64,000 nt of DNA from Asticcacaulis taihuensis (GTDB taxonomy: Bacteria; Pseudomonadota; Alphaproteobacteria; Caulobacterales; Caulobacteraceae): assembly GCF_900100255.1 (NCBI RefSeq), contig NZ_FMTS01000001.1, positions 186,001 through 250,000 on the forward strand, given 5' to 3'. The stretch's first letter is position 1; the number at the start of each line of letters is the position of its first letter. This document shows, piece after piece, positions 34,766 to 44,805 of this stretch. The notes beneath the pieces are model-generated. The model did not search any database. It had not been told where the DNA came from and saw only the letters and a program-made list of their open reading frames with translations. The position numbers and the translations under genes are program-made.

Positions 34766-34803
34766 GGCCGCGCCACGTTAATAGGGGAGAACGCGGCGCG
34801 GCC
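34766..34803 (+). terminator. GC-rich hairpin after the GH5 gene
   Basis: GGCCGCGCC (34766-34774) pairs perfectly with GGCGCGGCC (34795-34803). It lies 24 bp after the stop, but no T-run follows (AAGGTTT), so it may be a weak terminator or a 3' stabiliser. Confidence 0.5.
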
Positions 34804-35006
34804 AAGGTTTATCAGAAGAGGCCGTTCTGATAATCCGTGAATGTCTGTTTGCCAGCATATGCCGGAAGCGCCTTCGCCACACCGGCGAAAAGGCCTGCAC
34901 TTTATAGTGGCCTCATGTAGATATGAATCCGTACGGATCAGTCTTGTTGAATGCCCTATAGTCGGTTACGGGTGTTGCCGGAAGATACGCTTCTCGCATC
35001 ACAGAG

Positions 35007-35921
35007 TTGCAATATATGGAACAGATACGGCTGGACTTCGACGACCTGAAAGCGTTTTTCGTTGTGGCGGAAACCGGCAGCTTCGCCCGTGCGGCCGAGC
35101 GCCTGGAAACATCGAAATCGATTATTTCGCGGCGTGTCGCGCGGCTTGAGACTACACTTTCGGCGCGCCTGCTTCACAGAACAGCGCGCGGCACCCACCT
35201 TACGGAGGGCGGCGCGCTGTATTACGAGCAGGCCCGGCAGGCCATGTCGCAGCTTGAATTTGCCGGCGAAAACCTGGCGGAGTCGAACGCCGACCTCTCC
35301 GGCCCCATCAGGCTCACCGGGCCTGTGTTTTTCGGCCATGAATACCTCGAACCGGTCCTGGCGGAATTCGCCAGGCAGTATCCTAAGATCGAACTGGATG
35401 TCGACTTCAGTGATGACAAGCTCGACCTGCACAGCGAGGGCCTCGATATCGCTGTCCGCGCCGGTCAGTTGAATGATTCCAATCTGACGGTCCGCCGCCT
35501 GTGCCAGTCCGGCCGCGTCGTTGTGGCCAGCCCCGCCTACCTGGCGCAAATGCCGCCACTGCAAAGCCCTGCGGACCTCGATCAGCACATTATCCTGCAT
35601 TACAACGGCACCCACACCCAGGATCTCTGGCGTTTTCACCACAACGGCCGAACGCACTCCCTCAAGGTCAGGCCGCATCTGCGTTCAAACAGCCCTGGTA
35701 TGCTGCTGTCGGCCGTCAAGGCGGGGGTCGGCATCATGGTCATGCCTGTCTATGTCGCCGGCGCCGCGATACAGTCGGGCGAAGTGGAGGAGGTGCTGGC
35801 CGATTATGACTGGGGCCTAACCGAAATCAGCCTGATCCTGCCGCACGGCAAAAACACCACGCGCCGTGTCCGGAGCCTGGTCGATTTTCTGCTTCTGAAA
35901 TTTCACAATAAATTCAGCTAA
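35007..35921 (+). CDS. LysR-family transcriptional regulator
   Basis: 304 residues. The N-terminal winged HTH is clear (LDFDDLKAFFVVAETGSFARAAERLETSKSIISRRVARLE), followed by the LTEGGALYYEQA linker and a periplasmic-binding-protein-like effector domain (GPIRLTGPVFFGHEYLEPVL, VRAGQLNDSNL). It is closest in pattern to the CrgA/AaeR-like subgroup. A second ATG at 35016 (MEQIRLDF) may be the true start. No divergently transcribed partner is present, so its target is not clear. Confidence 0.9.
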   Translation: MQYMEQIRLDFDDLKAFFVVAETGSFARAAERLETSKSIISRRVARLETTLSARLLHRTARGTHLTEGGALYYEQARQAMSQLEFAGENLAESNADLSGPIRLTGPVFFGHEYLEPVLAEFARQYPKIELDVDFSDDKLDLHSEGLDIAVRAGQLNDSNLTVRRLCQSGRVVVASPAYLAQMPPLQSPADLDQHIILHYNGTHTQDLWRFHHNGRTHSLKVRPHLRSNSPGMLLSAVKAGVGIMVMPVYVAGAAIQSGEVEEVLADYDWGLTEISLILPHGKNTTRRVRSLVDFLLLKFHNKFS

Positions 35922-36003
35922 GCGAAGGGGCTTGACAGTCATCTCAAGGCTTGCGACTTTGAAACTGCGGTAATCCTTGCCGCTATAAATGGGGGGAAAT
36001 CTC

Positions 36004-36459
36004 ATGTCTTTTTCAAACCCTTTACGGGTGAAAGCAATTGTGCGTGGCGCTATCCTGCTGGCGCTTGGCCTGTCAGTAACCGGCTGCGCCACCATCACAC
36101 GCGGTACGCATGATGTGTTTGTCGTTGAAACCGATCCAATCGGCGCCAGTGTCACGACAACCAATGGCTTTACCTGCAAAGCCACGCCTTGCAGTCTCAA
36201 GATGTCGCGGAAATCTGATTTCGACGTCACGATAAGCAAGCCTGGCTACAAGACCTGGACAGGTCACGTCACCAACAAGGTGGCTGGTGGTGGCGGCGCG
36301 GCCATGGCTGGCAATGTGCTTGTCGGCGGTATCATCGGCGCTGTGGTTGATGGCAATAACGGTTCCATGCTCGATCTCGTGCCCAACCCGCTGGTTGTCA
36401 AGCTTGAAGCCGGTGAAGATGCACCCGCTTCGGGCAGTGCAACCGGGGTTGGAAACTAA
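36004..36459 (+). CDS. Small lipoprotein with a PEGA-like domain
   Basis: 151 residues. The lipobox SVTGC follows a hydrophobic signal. The mature part TDPIGASVTTTNGFTCKATPCSLKMSRKSDFDVTISKPGYKTW resembles a PEGA/surface-layer repeat, with two cysteines that could form a disulfide, followed by a Gly-rich stretch (GGGGAAMAGNVLVGGIIGAVVDG) that could sit in a membrane. The start at 36004 is set by the GGGGGGAA Shine-Dalgarno; an earlier ATG at 35989 is inside it. Function unknown. Confidence 0.75.
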   Translation: MSFSNPLRVKAIVRGAILLALGLSVTGCATITRGTHDVFVVETDPIGASVTTTNGFTCKATPCSLKMSRKSDFDVTISKPGYKTWTGHVTNKVAGGGGAAMAGNVLVGGIIGAVVDGNNGSMLDLVPNPLVVKLEAGEDAPASGSATGVGN

Positions 36460-36476
36460 AGGAGTACCGTCTTCGG

Positions 36477-37160
36477 TCAACGGGCCGAAGGCGGCTTTAC
36501 CTGCGCACCCGGCGGCTGCGGCTGTTCTATCGCGCCCGCCTCGCCCGAAGCCCCGCCGATACCCGGCACCACGGCAACCTGGTAATCCGGCGGGGTCCGA
36601 AACCATTTCGGGTCTTGTCTGGACATTGACAGATCAACCACCTCAAAAAGGGCGTCACGCCGCCCCTTTTGCGTCATTTGCAGAATGATATTATCGCTGC
36701 TGGCGCAGACCATGCCTGACTGGTTCAGATAGCCGGAAAATTCAATCAACCGGCATGGATGCCCCCTCACAAATGACGCACCGACCACCTTGAGCATCGC
36801 TTGTCGCGCCAGAACTGACAGATCGAGCGGCAGCGGAACAATGCCCTCCGCCCGACCGAGCGGAAAGACCAGGGCCAGCCGGTTCTGACCCGTTGCAGTC
36901 AGGCTGATCAGCACGCCCTTTTCCCGATCGGCAATATAGGACTGCGGCACGCCGCCCGCCGTCAGATCGACACGCGTTTTCATGCCTGACTGGCGGATAT
37001 TCAAGGGCGTCGCAAATCCGGCCACCTTTACCTTGGCGTACAGGTCAGCGTGCGTTCCCGCGTCAGGCCCGGAGATCGCCTGCGCCTGAACCGCTGGCAC
37101 CAAGGTCAGCGTGAAACCTGCCATTGCCGCTGCGAACCAGGGCCTCAGGGCTTTTGTCAT
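36477..37160 (-). CDS. Exported hypothetical protein
   Basis: 227 residues with a signal peptide (PWFAAAMAGFTLTLVPAVQAQA). The mature region has alternating beta-like segments (SYIADREKGVLISLT, NRLALVFPLG) and a Cys pair (GHPCRLIEF, GMVCASSDNI) that could form a disulfide. The C-terminus is Pro/Gly-rich (QPQPPGAQVKPPSAR). I do not recognise the family. It ends facing the lipoprotein gene and starts 43 bp from tusA on the opposite strand. Confidence 0.72.
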   Translation of the reverse strand: MTKALRPWFAAAMAGFTLTLVPAVQAQAISGPDAGTHADLYAKVKVAGFATPLNIRQSGMKTRVDLTAGGVPQSYIADREKGVLISLTATGQNRLALVFPLGRAEGIVPLPLDLSVLARQAMLKVVGASFVRGHPCRLIEFSGYLNQSGMVCASSDNIILQMTQKGRRDALFEVVDLSMSRQDPKWFRTPPDYQVAVVPGIGGASGEAGAIEQPQPPGAQVKPPSAR

Positions 37161-37203
37161 ATTCCGACTCCCAACACACGGTGACTTATGGCAAGATTCG
37201 GCA

Positions 37204-37473
37204 ATGAAACCTATCCTGAGCCCGGCACCTCCACCTGCAAAAGACGGCTTTGTCGTGATAGATGCCCGCGGACATCGCTGCCCGGTTCCGACCCTGAAGC
37301 TCCGTCGAAAAATGGAGGCATTGCAAGACGAGGCCGGCTTTATTCTGTGGGCAAATGACCCAATGGCACAGATCGACGTTCCTCATTTCTGCAATCAGAA
37401 CAATTATGTACTGATTTCAACCGAAGTAGTGGATGAGGCATGGCTTTTCACGATTGCGCGCGCCGGACGGTAG
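37204..37473 (+). CDS. tusA: TusA/SirA-like sulfurtransferase
   Basis: 89 residues from the ATG at 37204. The motif DARGHRCPVPTLKLRRKM contains the CPxP signature with the sulfur-carrying Cys. TusA-type proteins relay persulfide sulfur for tRNA thiolation, molybdenum cofactor and other pathways. It lies just upstream of the PopA-like gene. A longer frame from 37111 overlaps the divergent gene's start and is not supported. Confidence 0.85.
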   Translation: MKPILSPAPPPAKDGFVVIDARGHRCPVPTLKLRRKMEALQDEAGFILWANDPMAQIDVPHFCNQNNYVLISTEVVDEAWLFTIARAGR

Positions 37474-37527
37474 CCCGATGTGTTACAATAATGTTTACTG
37501 TTCCTCTTTAAGAATCGCGTACCCTGA

Positions 37528-38901
37528 ATGACACCGCCCGTCCGCCGCACCCGCTCAACAGGAGCTGATATCTTGACCCTCCAGGCGCGTTTGCTGCTGA
37601 TAAGCCGTGATGACGCCTGGTTACAGGCGATGGGTGACGAACTGGATCGCCTGGGTTTGCGCACCCTCAGCGCGACGGAGGTCGAAGCGGGCTGCGTGGC
37701 CCTGAGCGACATGCCAATTGAAGCGGTCATTATCCATGAAACCGGCAGCAACGAACGGCCGGATGCCGTAAGTCCACTGCGCGCCGCCGCCTGGCCGCGC
37801 CGGATTCCCGTGATCATGATGCGCAATGACGACCAGCATCAGGTTCCGGATGGCTGGGACATGGTGCTGACGCGTGATGCCCATCCGCAGCAGATACTGG
37901 TCAGCGTCGAGCACCTGGTCCGCGCCTGTGTCGCCGAAGAGGAATATGACACCCGTCGAGAAACTTTTAACGTTGACCTGCAACCCCTTGATGTCATTCT
38001 GCAAAATCAAGAACCGCTTGCCGTGCTTTCGATCGGCCAGCCGGAACCGGAATACCTAGCCATCACACACAGCCTGCGTGAACAGGGCGTGGAGGTCACC
38101 GCGGCCCTGTCGTCCTACAGCGCCTTTGACTACCTGCACGACAAGACCTTCGACGCCGTTCTGTTGTGGGGGGGCGCGCAGCCGGCTGAATCCCTGTCGA
38201 TCGCCGCCGGAATGCGCCGCAATACGCGGCTTTACCACACACCGGTCCTTCTGCGCCTGAACAGGCTGATCGAGCTTGATGTGGGCGACGCCTTCATGCG
38301 CGGCGTCAACGACATCGCCAATCCTAAGGCGCACATTGCCGAGGTGACGGATCGTCTGGTACGTCTGGCCCGCACGCACCGCCGCCAGTTGACCATCCGC
38401 AGGACGCTTGAGGCCATGCGCCATAATGCGCAGATGGATAAGGGCACGGGCCTTTTTGGCCGCGACCTGTTTGCCGCCCATCTGGCCCGCCTGTCAAAAG
38501 CGGCTGGAGAGCGTCATCGCACGCTCAGCATCTGCGTGCTGAAGATCGCTGAAACCCCCGAAGTCACCCGCGCGCGTTCGCGCGGAATGCTCGATAAGGC
38601 CGTGCCGCAAATCGGCTCCATGGTGGCGCGCCTGGTGCGCGCCGAAGATACGGCGGGCCGACTTTCAAATGATGTTTTCGCCATCGCCCTGCCTGCCACC
38701 TCGGCCATTTCCGCCCATAATGTCGGCGAACGGATATCCGCGGTCGTCAGTTGTACCGCCTTCGATTCCGGCCAGGGAAAGCCGCCCTATGTCGTGGAGT
38801 TCATCGTTGGCGCCGCACAAATTCAGCCCGGCGAACCGGCGGCCGAGGCCCTGATGCGCGCCGCCGCCAAGGTCGGAAATCCGAACCGAGAAGCAGTTTA
38901 G
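37528..38901 (+). CDS. popA: PopA-like c-di-GMP effector (two degenerate receivers plus degenerate GGDEF)
   Basis: 457 residues arranged like PleD/PopA: receiver 1 (about 20-150), receiver 2 (about 165-290) and a GGDEF domain (about 300-450). The active-site GGDEF reads SNDVF (380-384), so cyclase activity is unlikely. The inhibitory-site RxxD is kept as R371-A-E-D374, exactly spaced as in PleD, implying c-di-GMP binding. Both receivers appear to lack the phospho-acceptor Asp (His70 and Trp214 at the equivalent places). In Caulobacter, PopA recruits CtrA to the pole for ClpXP degradation. A TTG start after the first 16 residues is an alternative. It ends 4 bp inside mfd, convergently. Confidence 0.8.
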   Translation: MTPPVRRTRSTGADILTLQARLLLISRDDAWLQAMGDELDRLGLRTLSATEVEAGCVALSDMPIEAVIIHETGSNERPDAVSPLRAAAWPRRIPVIMMRNDDQHQVPDGWDMVLTRDAHPQQILVSVEHLVRACVAEEEYDTRRETFNVDLQPLDVILQNQEPLAVLSIGQPEPEYLAITHSLREQGVEVTAALSSYSAFDYLHDKTFDAVLLWGGAQPAESLSIAAGMRRNTRLYHTPVLLRLNRLIELDVGDAFMRGVNDIANPKAHIAEVTDRLVRLARTHRRQLTIRRTLEAMRHNAQMDKGTGLFGRDLFAAHLARLSKAAGERHRTLSICVLKIAETPEVTRARSRGMLDKAVPQIGSMVARLVRAEDTAGRLSNDVFAIALPATSAISAHNVGERISAVVSCTAFDSGQGKPPYVVEFIVGAAQIQPGEPAAEALMRAAAKVGNPNREAV

Positions 38902-41900
38902 GCTTCCGCGGCGAGCCGGGCCAGGTCCTTCATGATCCGCTCGGCCGCCGCCAATCGCTCGGCTGCGTCCGGCCACTCTCCCTTGACAAGCAGTTTCTGA
39001 TCCGGCCGCAGTTTCCAGTCATTCGGCCGGGACTGGATATGCCTGATAAGTCCCATCGGGTTATTGAAGCTGTCATTACGGAAGGTGATGACCGCACCCT
39101 TGGGGCCGACATCCAGCTTTGAAACGTTAGATTCCCGACACAAACCCTTGATTCCGACCACTTTTAATAGCTGTTCCGCTTCTTCAGGTATCGGGCCAAA
39201 CCGGTCGATCAGTTCCGACGCCAGGGCCTCGCGGTCGGCCAGCTTTTCGGCCTCCGATACCCGGCGATAGAGCGACAGCCGGATATTGAGCTCCGGAATA
39301 TAGCTTTCGGGAATCATCACCGCAGCACCGGCATTGATCTGTGGCGACCAGCTTCGCGCATCCGTCAGGCTGTCGGCACTGCGTTCGCGCAGTTCCGCCA
39401 CGGCGTCTTCCAGCATCTGCTGATAGAGCTCCACGCCGATTTCGCGGATATGACCCGATTGCTCATGACCGAGCAGATTGCCGCCGCCACGGATATCGAG
39501 ATCGTGGCTGGCAAGCTGGAATCCGGCTCCGAGATTATCCAGTGACTGCAATACCTTGAGGCGCTTTTCTGAAGCCACACTTAAGGTCTTGTGCTGCGGC
39601 GTCGTCAGATAGGCATAGGCGCGGGTCTTGGAACGCCCCACACGGCCACGTATCTGATAAAGCTGCGCCAGGCCGAACATGTCGGCGCGATGCACGATCA
39701 GCGTATTGGCGGTCGGCACATCCAGACCGGATTCCACAATGGTGGTGGAGAGCAGCACGTCGTACTGCCCCTCGTAAAAGGCCGTCATCACGTCTTCCAG
39801 CGCCGTCGGCGCCAGTTGTCCGTGACCGATGACGAACTTCACTTCCGGCACCTGGACGCGCAGGAAATCGGCCACGTCGGGCAGATCGCTGAGGCGCGGC
39901 ACCACATAATATACCTGGCCGCCGCGATACTTTTCCCGCAGCAGGGCTTCACGCAATGCCACCGGATCGTAAGGCAGCACATAGGTACGCACGGCAATGC
40001 GGTCGACCGGCGGCGTGGCGATGATCGACATGTCACGGATGCCGGAAAGTGCCATTTGCAGGGTGCGCGGTATCGGCGTGGCTGAAAGCGCCAGCATGTG
40101 GACATCGGCGCGGAAGGTCTTAAGTTTTTCCTTGTGCTTGACGCCGAAATGCTGCTCTTCATCAACAATTACAAGGCCCAGATCGCTGAACTTTACCTGA
40201 TCCGAGAGAAGTGCGTGGGTGCCGATCACCACTTCGATCTCGCCCTTTTTCAGGCTTTCGCGGGTTTCGTCCGCCTCCTTGCGACTCACCAGGCGCGAAA
40301 GCTGGCGCACGCGGATCGGCCAGCCCTGGAAGCGCTGGGTGAAGGTCTTGAAATGCTGCCGCGCAAGCAGGGTCGTCGGGCAGACAATCGCCACCTGCTG
40401 GCCGGACATGGCCACCACGAAAGCCGCACGCAAGGCCACCTCGGTCTTGCCGAACCCAACATCGCCGCAGATAAGCCGGTCCATCGGCTGGCCCTTGCCA
40501 AGATCTTCCAGCACATCGGCGATAGCGTTAAGCTGGTCGTCGGTCTCCTCATACGGAAACTGGGCGCAGAACTCATCGTAAAGTCCCGCAGGCGGATCGA
40601 TGGTCTGGCCCTGCTTCATGGCCCGCGCGGCGGCAAGCTGGATCAGGCCGTCGGCCATCTCGCGCAGACGTTCCTTTGCCCTGGCCTTGCGCGCCTGCCA
40701 ACTGGCCGAACCCAGTCGATCGAGTTGCGCGCTGTCGCTGTCCGCGCCATAGCGCGTCAGCAGGTCTATATTCTCAACCGGCAGGTAAAGCTTGGCATCA
40801 TTGGCATATTGCAGGTCCAGGCAATCATGCGGCGCGCCGGCCACATCGAGCGTCTTCAGGCCCTCGTAACGTCCGATACCGTGTTCGATATGGACAACCA
40901 GATCGCCTGGCGAAAGGGCTGATGCTTCAGCCAAAAAATTCTGCGCTCTGCGTCGTTTACGCGGACGTGCTAACCTGTCGCCTAAAATATCCGTCTCGGA
41001 AATTACCGCCAGGGACTCGGTTTCGAAACCATGATCGAGTGGCAGGACCGCGCGCTGGATCGGCTTGACCTTGGTGCCGGCCACGCCAAAACTTTGCGCA
41101 TCGGCCCAATCGGTTGCCAGACGCAGGGAGGTTAACCCATGATCGGCCAGCATGACGCCCAGACGGTCGGACGACCCATCGGTCCAGGACGCGAACAAAA
41201 CGCGCTTTCCCTGTTTGGCCAGGGCCTTTGCGTGATCCGTAACCGCAGTGAAGAGATTGGTCGAATCGAGCAGGCGTTCCTGACCGAAGTTACGGCCCGG
41301 ACGTCCGCCCAGATCGATGGTGTCGGCGCCTTCCCGCTGGAAGGGCTCAAAGCGCCGCACACGCTGACTGGCCAGGGCGGCCTTCCAATGCGTTTCGTCG
41401 AGATAGAGCCGCGCAGGCGGCAGGGCACGGTAGGCGGAACCGCCCTTCTCCTTTGTCGCTTCCGCGCGCAGCTCATAGGCATCCTGAACGCTTGCGGCGC
41501 GCTCGGCAAAGGCGTTTTCCGCCAACGCATCCAGCATCAGCAAGGTGCTGGGCGGCAGATAATCGAACACGCTGTCCAGGCCATCATAAAACAGCGGCAA
41601 CAGGTGCTCTATCCCCTGTCGGCGGATGCCGGAAGACAGGGCGGTATACAGCGGATCGTCGCCCGCCGCACCGAAGGTTTCGAGATAATGCTGACGAAAT
41701 CGGCTGATGCTGGCCTCGTCCATGCGGACTTCTGAAACCGCTGTAAAATCCAGACCGGTGATCTGTTTCAGCGAACGCTGGCTTTCCGTATCAAAGCTGC
41801 GAATCGATTCCAGCGTATCGCCAAAGAAGTCGAGCCGAACCGGCTCCTCATGACTGGGCGAAAAAACATCAAGCAGGCCGCCGCGCACGGCGAACTCGCC

Positions 41901-42386
41901 TTTTTCCGACACGGTCGAAACGCGATTATAGCCATGCTTGAGAAAATAGGCTTCGAGATCGTGGATATCGATTGTCTGGCCAGGCCTGAGCGACAGCCGC
42001 CCTTCCCTGATAACGCTGAGGGGTGGCACCTTCTGCATCATGGCCGCAGCCGTCGTCAGGAGCAGGACCGGGGCGGCTGGTGGCTTGGTCTTGTATTCCG
42101 CCAGCCGTGACAGGGCATACATACGCTGGGCGATAATGCCAGGCGTCGGGCTCATGCGATCATAAGGCAGGCAGTCCCAGGCCGGAAAACTTAATATCTC
42201 AAGGCCGGGTGCGAAAAATTTCAGCGCCTCGATAACCCCGCTCATGCGCGCGAAATCCCGCGCCACGAAGACACTCAAACCTTCGCCACGCGCCAGATCA
42301 GCCGTGATCAGGCTGTCAAATCCTTCCGGCGCGCCGCTTAAGGTCAGCGGCGCTTCAGAACGCGAAATCTGGGACAAATCGGCCAT
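38898..42386 (-). CDS. mfd: Transcription-repair coupling factor
   Basis: A 1162-residue SF2 translocase that removes stalled RNA polymerase and recruits UvrA. Domains in order: UvrB-like N-terminal part, the RNA-polymerase-interacting domain ([20 protein letters not shown]), the helicase core with [16 protein letters not shown] around residue 640, [15 protein letters not shown] and [12 protein letters not shown], the RecG-like TRG region ([17 protein letters not shown]), and a C-terminal regulatory domain. Length is normal. It is 6 bp after sdhE. Confidence 0.97.
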   Translation of the reverse strand: MADLSQISRSEAPLTLSGAPEGFDSLITADLARGEGLSVFVARDFARMSGVIEALKFFAPGLEILSFPAWDCLPYDRMSPTPGIIAQRMYALSRLAEYKTKPPAAPVLLLTTAAAMMQKVPPLSVIREGRLSLRPGQTIDIHDLEAYFLKHGYNRVSTVSEKGEFAVRGGLLDVFSPSHEEPVRLDFFGDTLESIRSFDTESQRSLKQITGLDFTAVSEVRMDEASISRFRQHYLETFGAAGDDPLYTALSSGIRRQGIEHLLPLFYDGLDSVFDYLPPSTLLMLDALAENAFAERAASVQDAYELRAEATKEKGGSAYRALPPARLYLDETHWKAALASQRVRRFEPFQREGADTIDLGGRPGRNFGQERLLDSTNLFTAVTDHAKALAKQGKRVLFASWTDGSSDRLGVMLADHGLTSLRLATDWADAQSFGVAGTKVKPIQRAVLPLDHGFETESLAVISETDILGDRLARPRKRRRAQNFLAEASALSPGDLVVHIEHGIGRYEGLKTLDVAGAPHDCLDLQYANDAKLYLPVENIDLLTRYGADSDSAQLDRLGSASWQARKARAKERLREMADGLIQLAAARAMKQGQTIDPPAGLYDEFCAQFPYEETDDQLNAIADVLEDLGKGQPMDRLICGDVGFGKTEVALRAAFVVAMSGQQVAIVCPTTLLARQHFKTFTQRFQGWPIRVRQLSRLVSRKEADETRESLKKGEIEVVIGTHALLSDQVKFSDLGLVIVDEEQHFGVKHKEKLKTFRADVHMLALSATPIPRTLQMALSGIRDMSIIATPPVDRIAVRTYVLPYDPVALREALLREKYRGGQVYYVVPRLSDLPDVADFLRVQVPEVKFVIGHGQLAPTALEDVMTAFYEGQYDVLLSTTIVESGLDVPTANTLIVHRADMFGLAQLYQIRGRVGRSKTRAYAYLTTPQHKTLSVASEKRLKVLQSLDNLGAGFQLASHDLDIRGGGNLLGHEQSGHIREIGVELYQQMLEDAVAELRERSADSLTDARSWSPQINAGAAVMIPESYIPELNIRLSLYRRVSEAEKLADREALASELIDRFGPIPEEAEQLLKVVGIKGLCRESNVSKLDVGPKGAVITFRNDSFNNPMGLIRHIQSRPNDWKLRPDQKLLVKGEWPDAAERLAAAERIMKDLARLAAEA

Positions 42387-42392
42387 GCGCTG

Positions 42393-42674
42393 TTAAATCT
42401 TTGTGTAAGCTGTCTTATAATAGACATTGAGTTTATTCATGATTGCCGATTGAAACTCTTTTGGCGTCGGATCACGTTCAATAATCCAACCGTAGAGGTC
42501 CTGGTCCGGCACTTCGAGCAGGATTTCAAAAATATCCAGGTCTTCGTCACTCATTTCCGGCAGCATGTCGTCGGCGAAGTTACCCAGGATGATGTCTGCT
42601 TCCTTGAAACCCCGGCGCCAGGCCCGAAAGGACAGCTTTCTGAGGCGCGCTTCCCGCATTTCCGATTCTGTCAC
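42393..42674 (-). CDS. sdhE: FAD assembly factor for succinate dehydrogenase
   Basis: A 93-residue SdhE (DUF339) that promotes covalent flavinylation of SdhA. The essential RGxxE motif is seen as R21-G22-F-K-E25 in RAWRRGFKEADIILGNF. The aspartate-rich second helix region (LPEMSDEDLDIFEILLE) and DLYGWI are typical. It is co-directional with mfd and divergent from recG; sdhE beside mfd or recG is common in Alphaproteobacteria. Confidence 0.93.
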   Translation of the reverse strand: MTESEMREARLRKLSFRAWRRGFKEADIILGNFADDMLPEMSDEDLDIFEILLEVPDQDLYGWIIERDPTPKEFQSAIMNKLNVYYKTAYTKI

Positions 42675-42738
42675 AGTAAACGCTCCTCAAACCTAAAGTG
42701 GCCCTTCTCATAAAGCATTTTTGGTGCTTGATAAGCCC

Positions 42739-44805
42739 ATGCGACCAGAAATTTTGTTTCCCTACTATGCGCCGGTGACCAGCCTGAAGGGCGTCGGCCC
42801 CAAGCTGGCGCCTGCCTTGAGCGCGCATGTCGGTGAGCATGTTCGTGACCTGGCCTTTTTCCTGCCATCCGGTCTAATAAAAAGGCCATTGCTAACGCTG
42901 GCTGAAGCAAGGATTGGTGAAATCCAGACCGTGCGGGTCAGAATCGGTGGCTATCCGCCGTCCCCCGACAAGGCGCCCCAGCGCATCGACGTGTTTGACG
43001 AGACTGGCCGCCTGCAACTGGTCTACTTCCATCGCATACGCGGCTTCGAGGCCCAGCATCCGGTTGGCGCTGAGCGTCTGATCAGCGGACGGATCGAAAA
43101 ATTCGGCCAGCACCTCCAGATGTCCCATCCGGACTATATCGTCGATGAAGCCCGCGCCGAGGAAATTCCCGCCTGCGAACCGATCTATCCGGCCACGCTG
43201 GATCTGTCGTCACGCATGATCCGTAAGTTCATCCAGACCGCATTGACCACCCTTCCCGATCTACCGGAATGGCAGGATAAAGCTATATTAGACAAATATA
43301 TATGGCCGACATTTAACCAGGCACTAAAAGCCGCGCACATACCGCAAAGCGAACTTGATTTTTCGCCAGATTCCAAAACCCGGCAACGCCTGGCCTATGA
43401 TGAAGCCCTGGCGCATCAACTCGCGCTCAAGAGCCGGAAACTTCACCGTCAGAATACACCGGCGCGGGTGGTTGATTTTCATCGTCTCTCCGATCGGGCG
43501 CTTGCCGCCCTGCCTTTCGCCCTGACCGGTGCCCAAGTGCGCGCCCTACAGGATATCCGTGCGGACCTGCGCTCCGGCCACCGCATGAACCGGCTGGTGC
43601 AGGGCGATGTCGGCGCCGGCAAGACGCTGGTTGCGCTCCTGGCTATGATCGACCTCGCTGAAGGCGGCTTCCAGAGTGTGCTCATGGCGCCGACCGAAAT
43701 CCTTGCCCGTCAGCACTATGAAAAAAGCCTGCCAATCCTGAATGATATCGGCATTACCTCAATCATTATGACAGGCCGCGACAAGGGGCGGCTGCGCGAG
43801 GAAAAGCGGGCTGTCGTCGCCAGCGGCGAAGCCATGATTGTCTTTGGCACCCATGCGGTTTTCCAGGAAGGGGTCGATTTTCAATCCCTGCAACTGGCGG
43901 TCATTGACGAACAGCATCGTTTTGGCGTTGGTCAGCGACAGAGGCTGTTTTCCAAAGGCGATTCCGTCCATTACCTGTCCATGTCGGCCACCCCGATCCC
44001 CCGAACATTGGCCCTGACGCAGTATGGCGAGGCCGATCTCAGCATTCTCGATGAAAAGCCCGCCGGCCGCCAGCCGATCCATACGGCGGTCCTGCCGCGG
44101 CAACGCCTGCCCGATGTCATTGCCCGCCTGCGCAGCGCCATCGAATCCGGTTCGCAAGCCTATTGGATTTGCCCGCTGGTCGAGGATACTGCCGAATCGG
44201 ACCTGATCGCTGTCGAACTTCGCCACCGCGAACTGGCTGAAGACCTTGGCATGGAAATCGGCCTGGTTCACGGTCGTATGCCTTCCGAAGAGAAAGACGC
44301 CGTCATCAGCCGCTTTGCCGCCGGCGACATCCGCATTCTGTGCGCCACCACGGTGGTGGAGGTCGGCATCGATGTGCCGACGGCATCGATCATCATCATT
44401 GAACAGGCCGAGCGTTTCGGTCTGGCGCAGCTCCACCAGTTACGCGGTCGGGTCGGACGGGGCCGCGACAAGAGCGCCTGTATCCTGCTCTACGATACGC
44501 CGCTGTCCAAAAATGCCCAGGCCCGGCTGGAACTGCTGCGCGACACCGAGGATGGTTTCAAAATCGCCGAAATGGACTGGAAACTGCGCGGCGAAGGCGA
44601 CATTCTGGGCGCCAAACAGTCCGGCTTTCCCGATTATCACTTCGTCGATCCGGTGGCCCATACTGGTTTGATCGCTATGGCAGCCCGCGATGCGGTCTAT
44701 ATTCTGCAACACATGGAGTCCCTGCCAGAGATGCGCCGCAGGGCGATTGACGTTCTGCGGCAATTGTTCGACTGGCGCGCCGAAACCCCCGACAAGCAGG
44801 ATTAA
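42739..44805 (+). CDS. recG: ATP-dependent DNA helicase RecG
   Basis: 688 residues from the ATG at 42739 (MRPEILFPYYAPV). RecG reverses stalled forks and processes Holliday junctions. The wedge/OB domain occupies the N-terminal third. The helicase core follows: QGDVGAGKTLVALLAM near residue 290, a DEQH box (VIDEQHRFGVGQRQRL), [15 protein letters not shown] and QLRGRVGRGRDKS. An in-frame TTG at 42721 could add six residues. It ends convergently 4 bp inside the next gene. Confidence 0.96.
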   Translation: MRPEILFPYYAPVTSLKGVGPKLAPALSAHVGEHVRDLAFFLPSGLIKRPLLTLAEARIGEIQTVRVRIGGYPPSPDKAPQRIDVFDETGRLQLVYFHRIRGFEAQHPVGAERLISGRIEKFGQHLQMSHPDYIVDEARAEEIPACEPIYPATLDLSSRMIRKFIQTALTTLPDLPEWQDKAILDKYIWPTFNQALKAAHIPQSELDFSPDSKTRQRLAYDEALAHQLALKSRKLHRQNTPARVVDFHRLSDRALAALPFALTGAQVRALQDIRADLRSGHRMNRLVQGDVGAGKTLVALLAMIDLAEGGFQSVLMAPTEILARQHYEKSLPILNDIGITSIIMTGRDKGRLREEKRAVVASGEAMIVFGTHAVFQEGVDFQSLQLAVIDEQHRFGVGQRQRLFSKGDSVHYLSMSATPIPRTLALTQYGEADLSILDEKPAGRQPIHTAVLPRQRLPDVIARLRSAIESGSQAYWICPLVEDTAESDLIAVELRHRELAEDLGMEIGLVHGRMPSEEKDAVISRFAAGDIRILCATTVVEVGIDVPTASIIIIEQAERFGLAQLHQLRGRVGRGRDKSACILLYDTPLSKNAQARLELLRDTEDGFKIAEMDWKLRGEGDILGAKQSGFPDYHFVDPVAHTGLIAMAARDAVYILQHMESLPEMRRRAIDVLRQLFDWRAETPDKQD

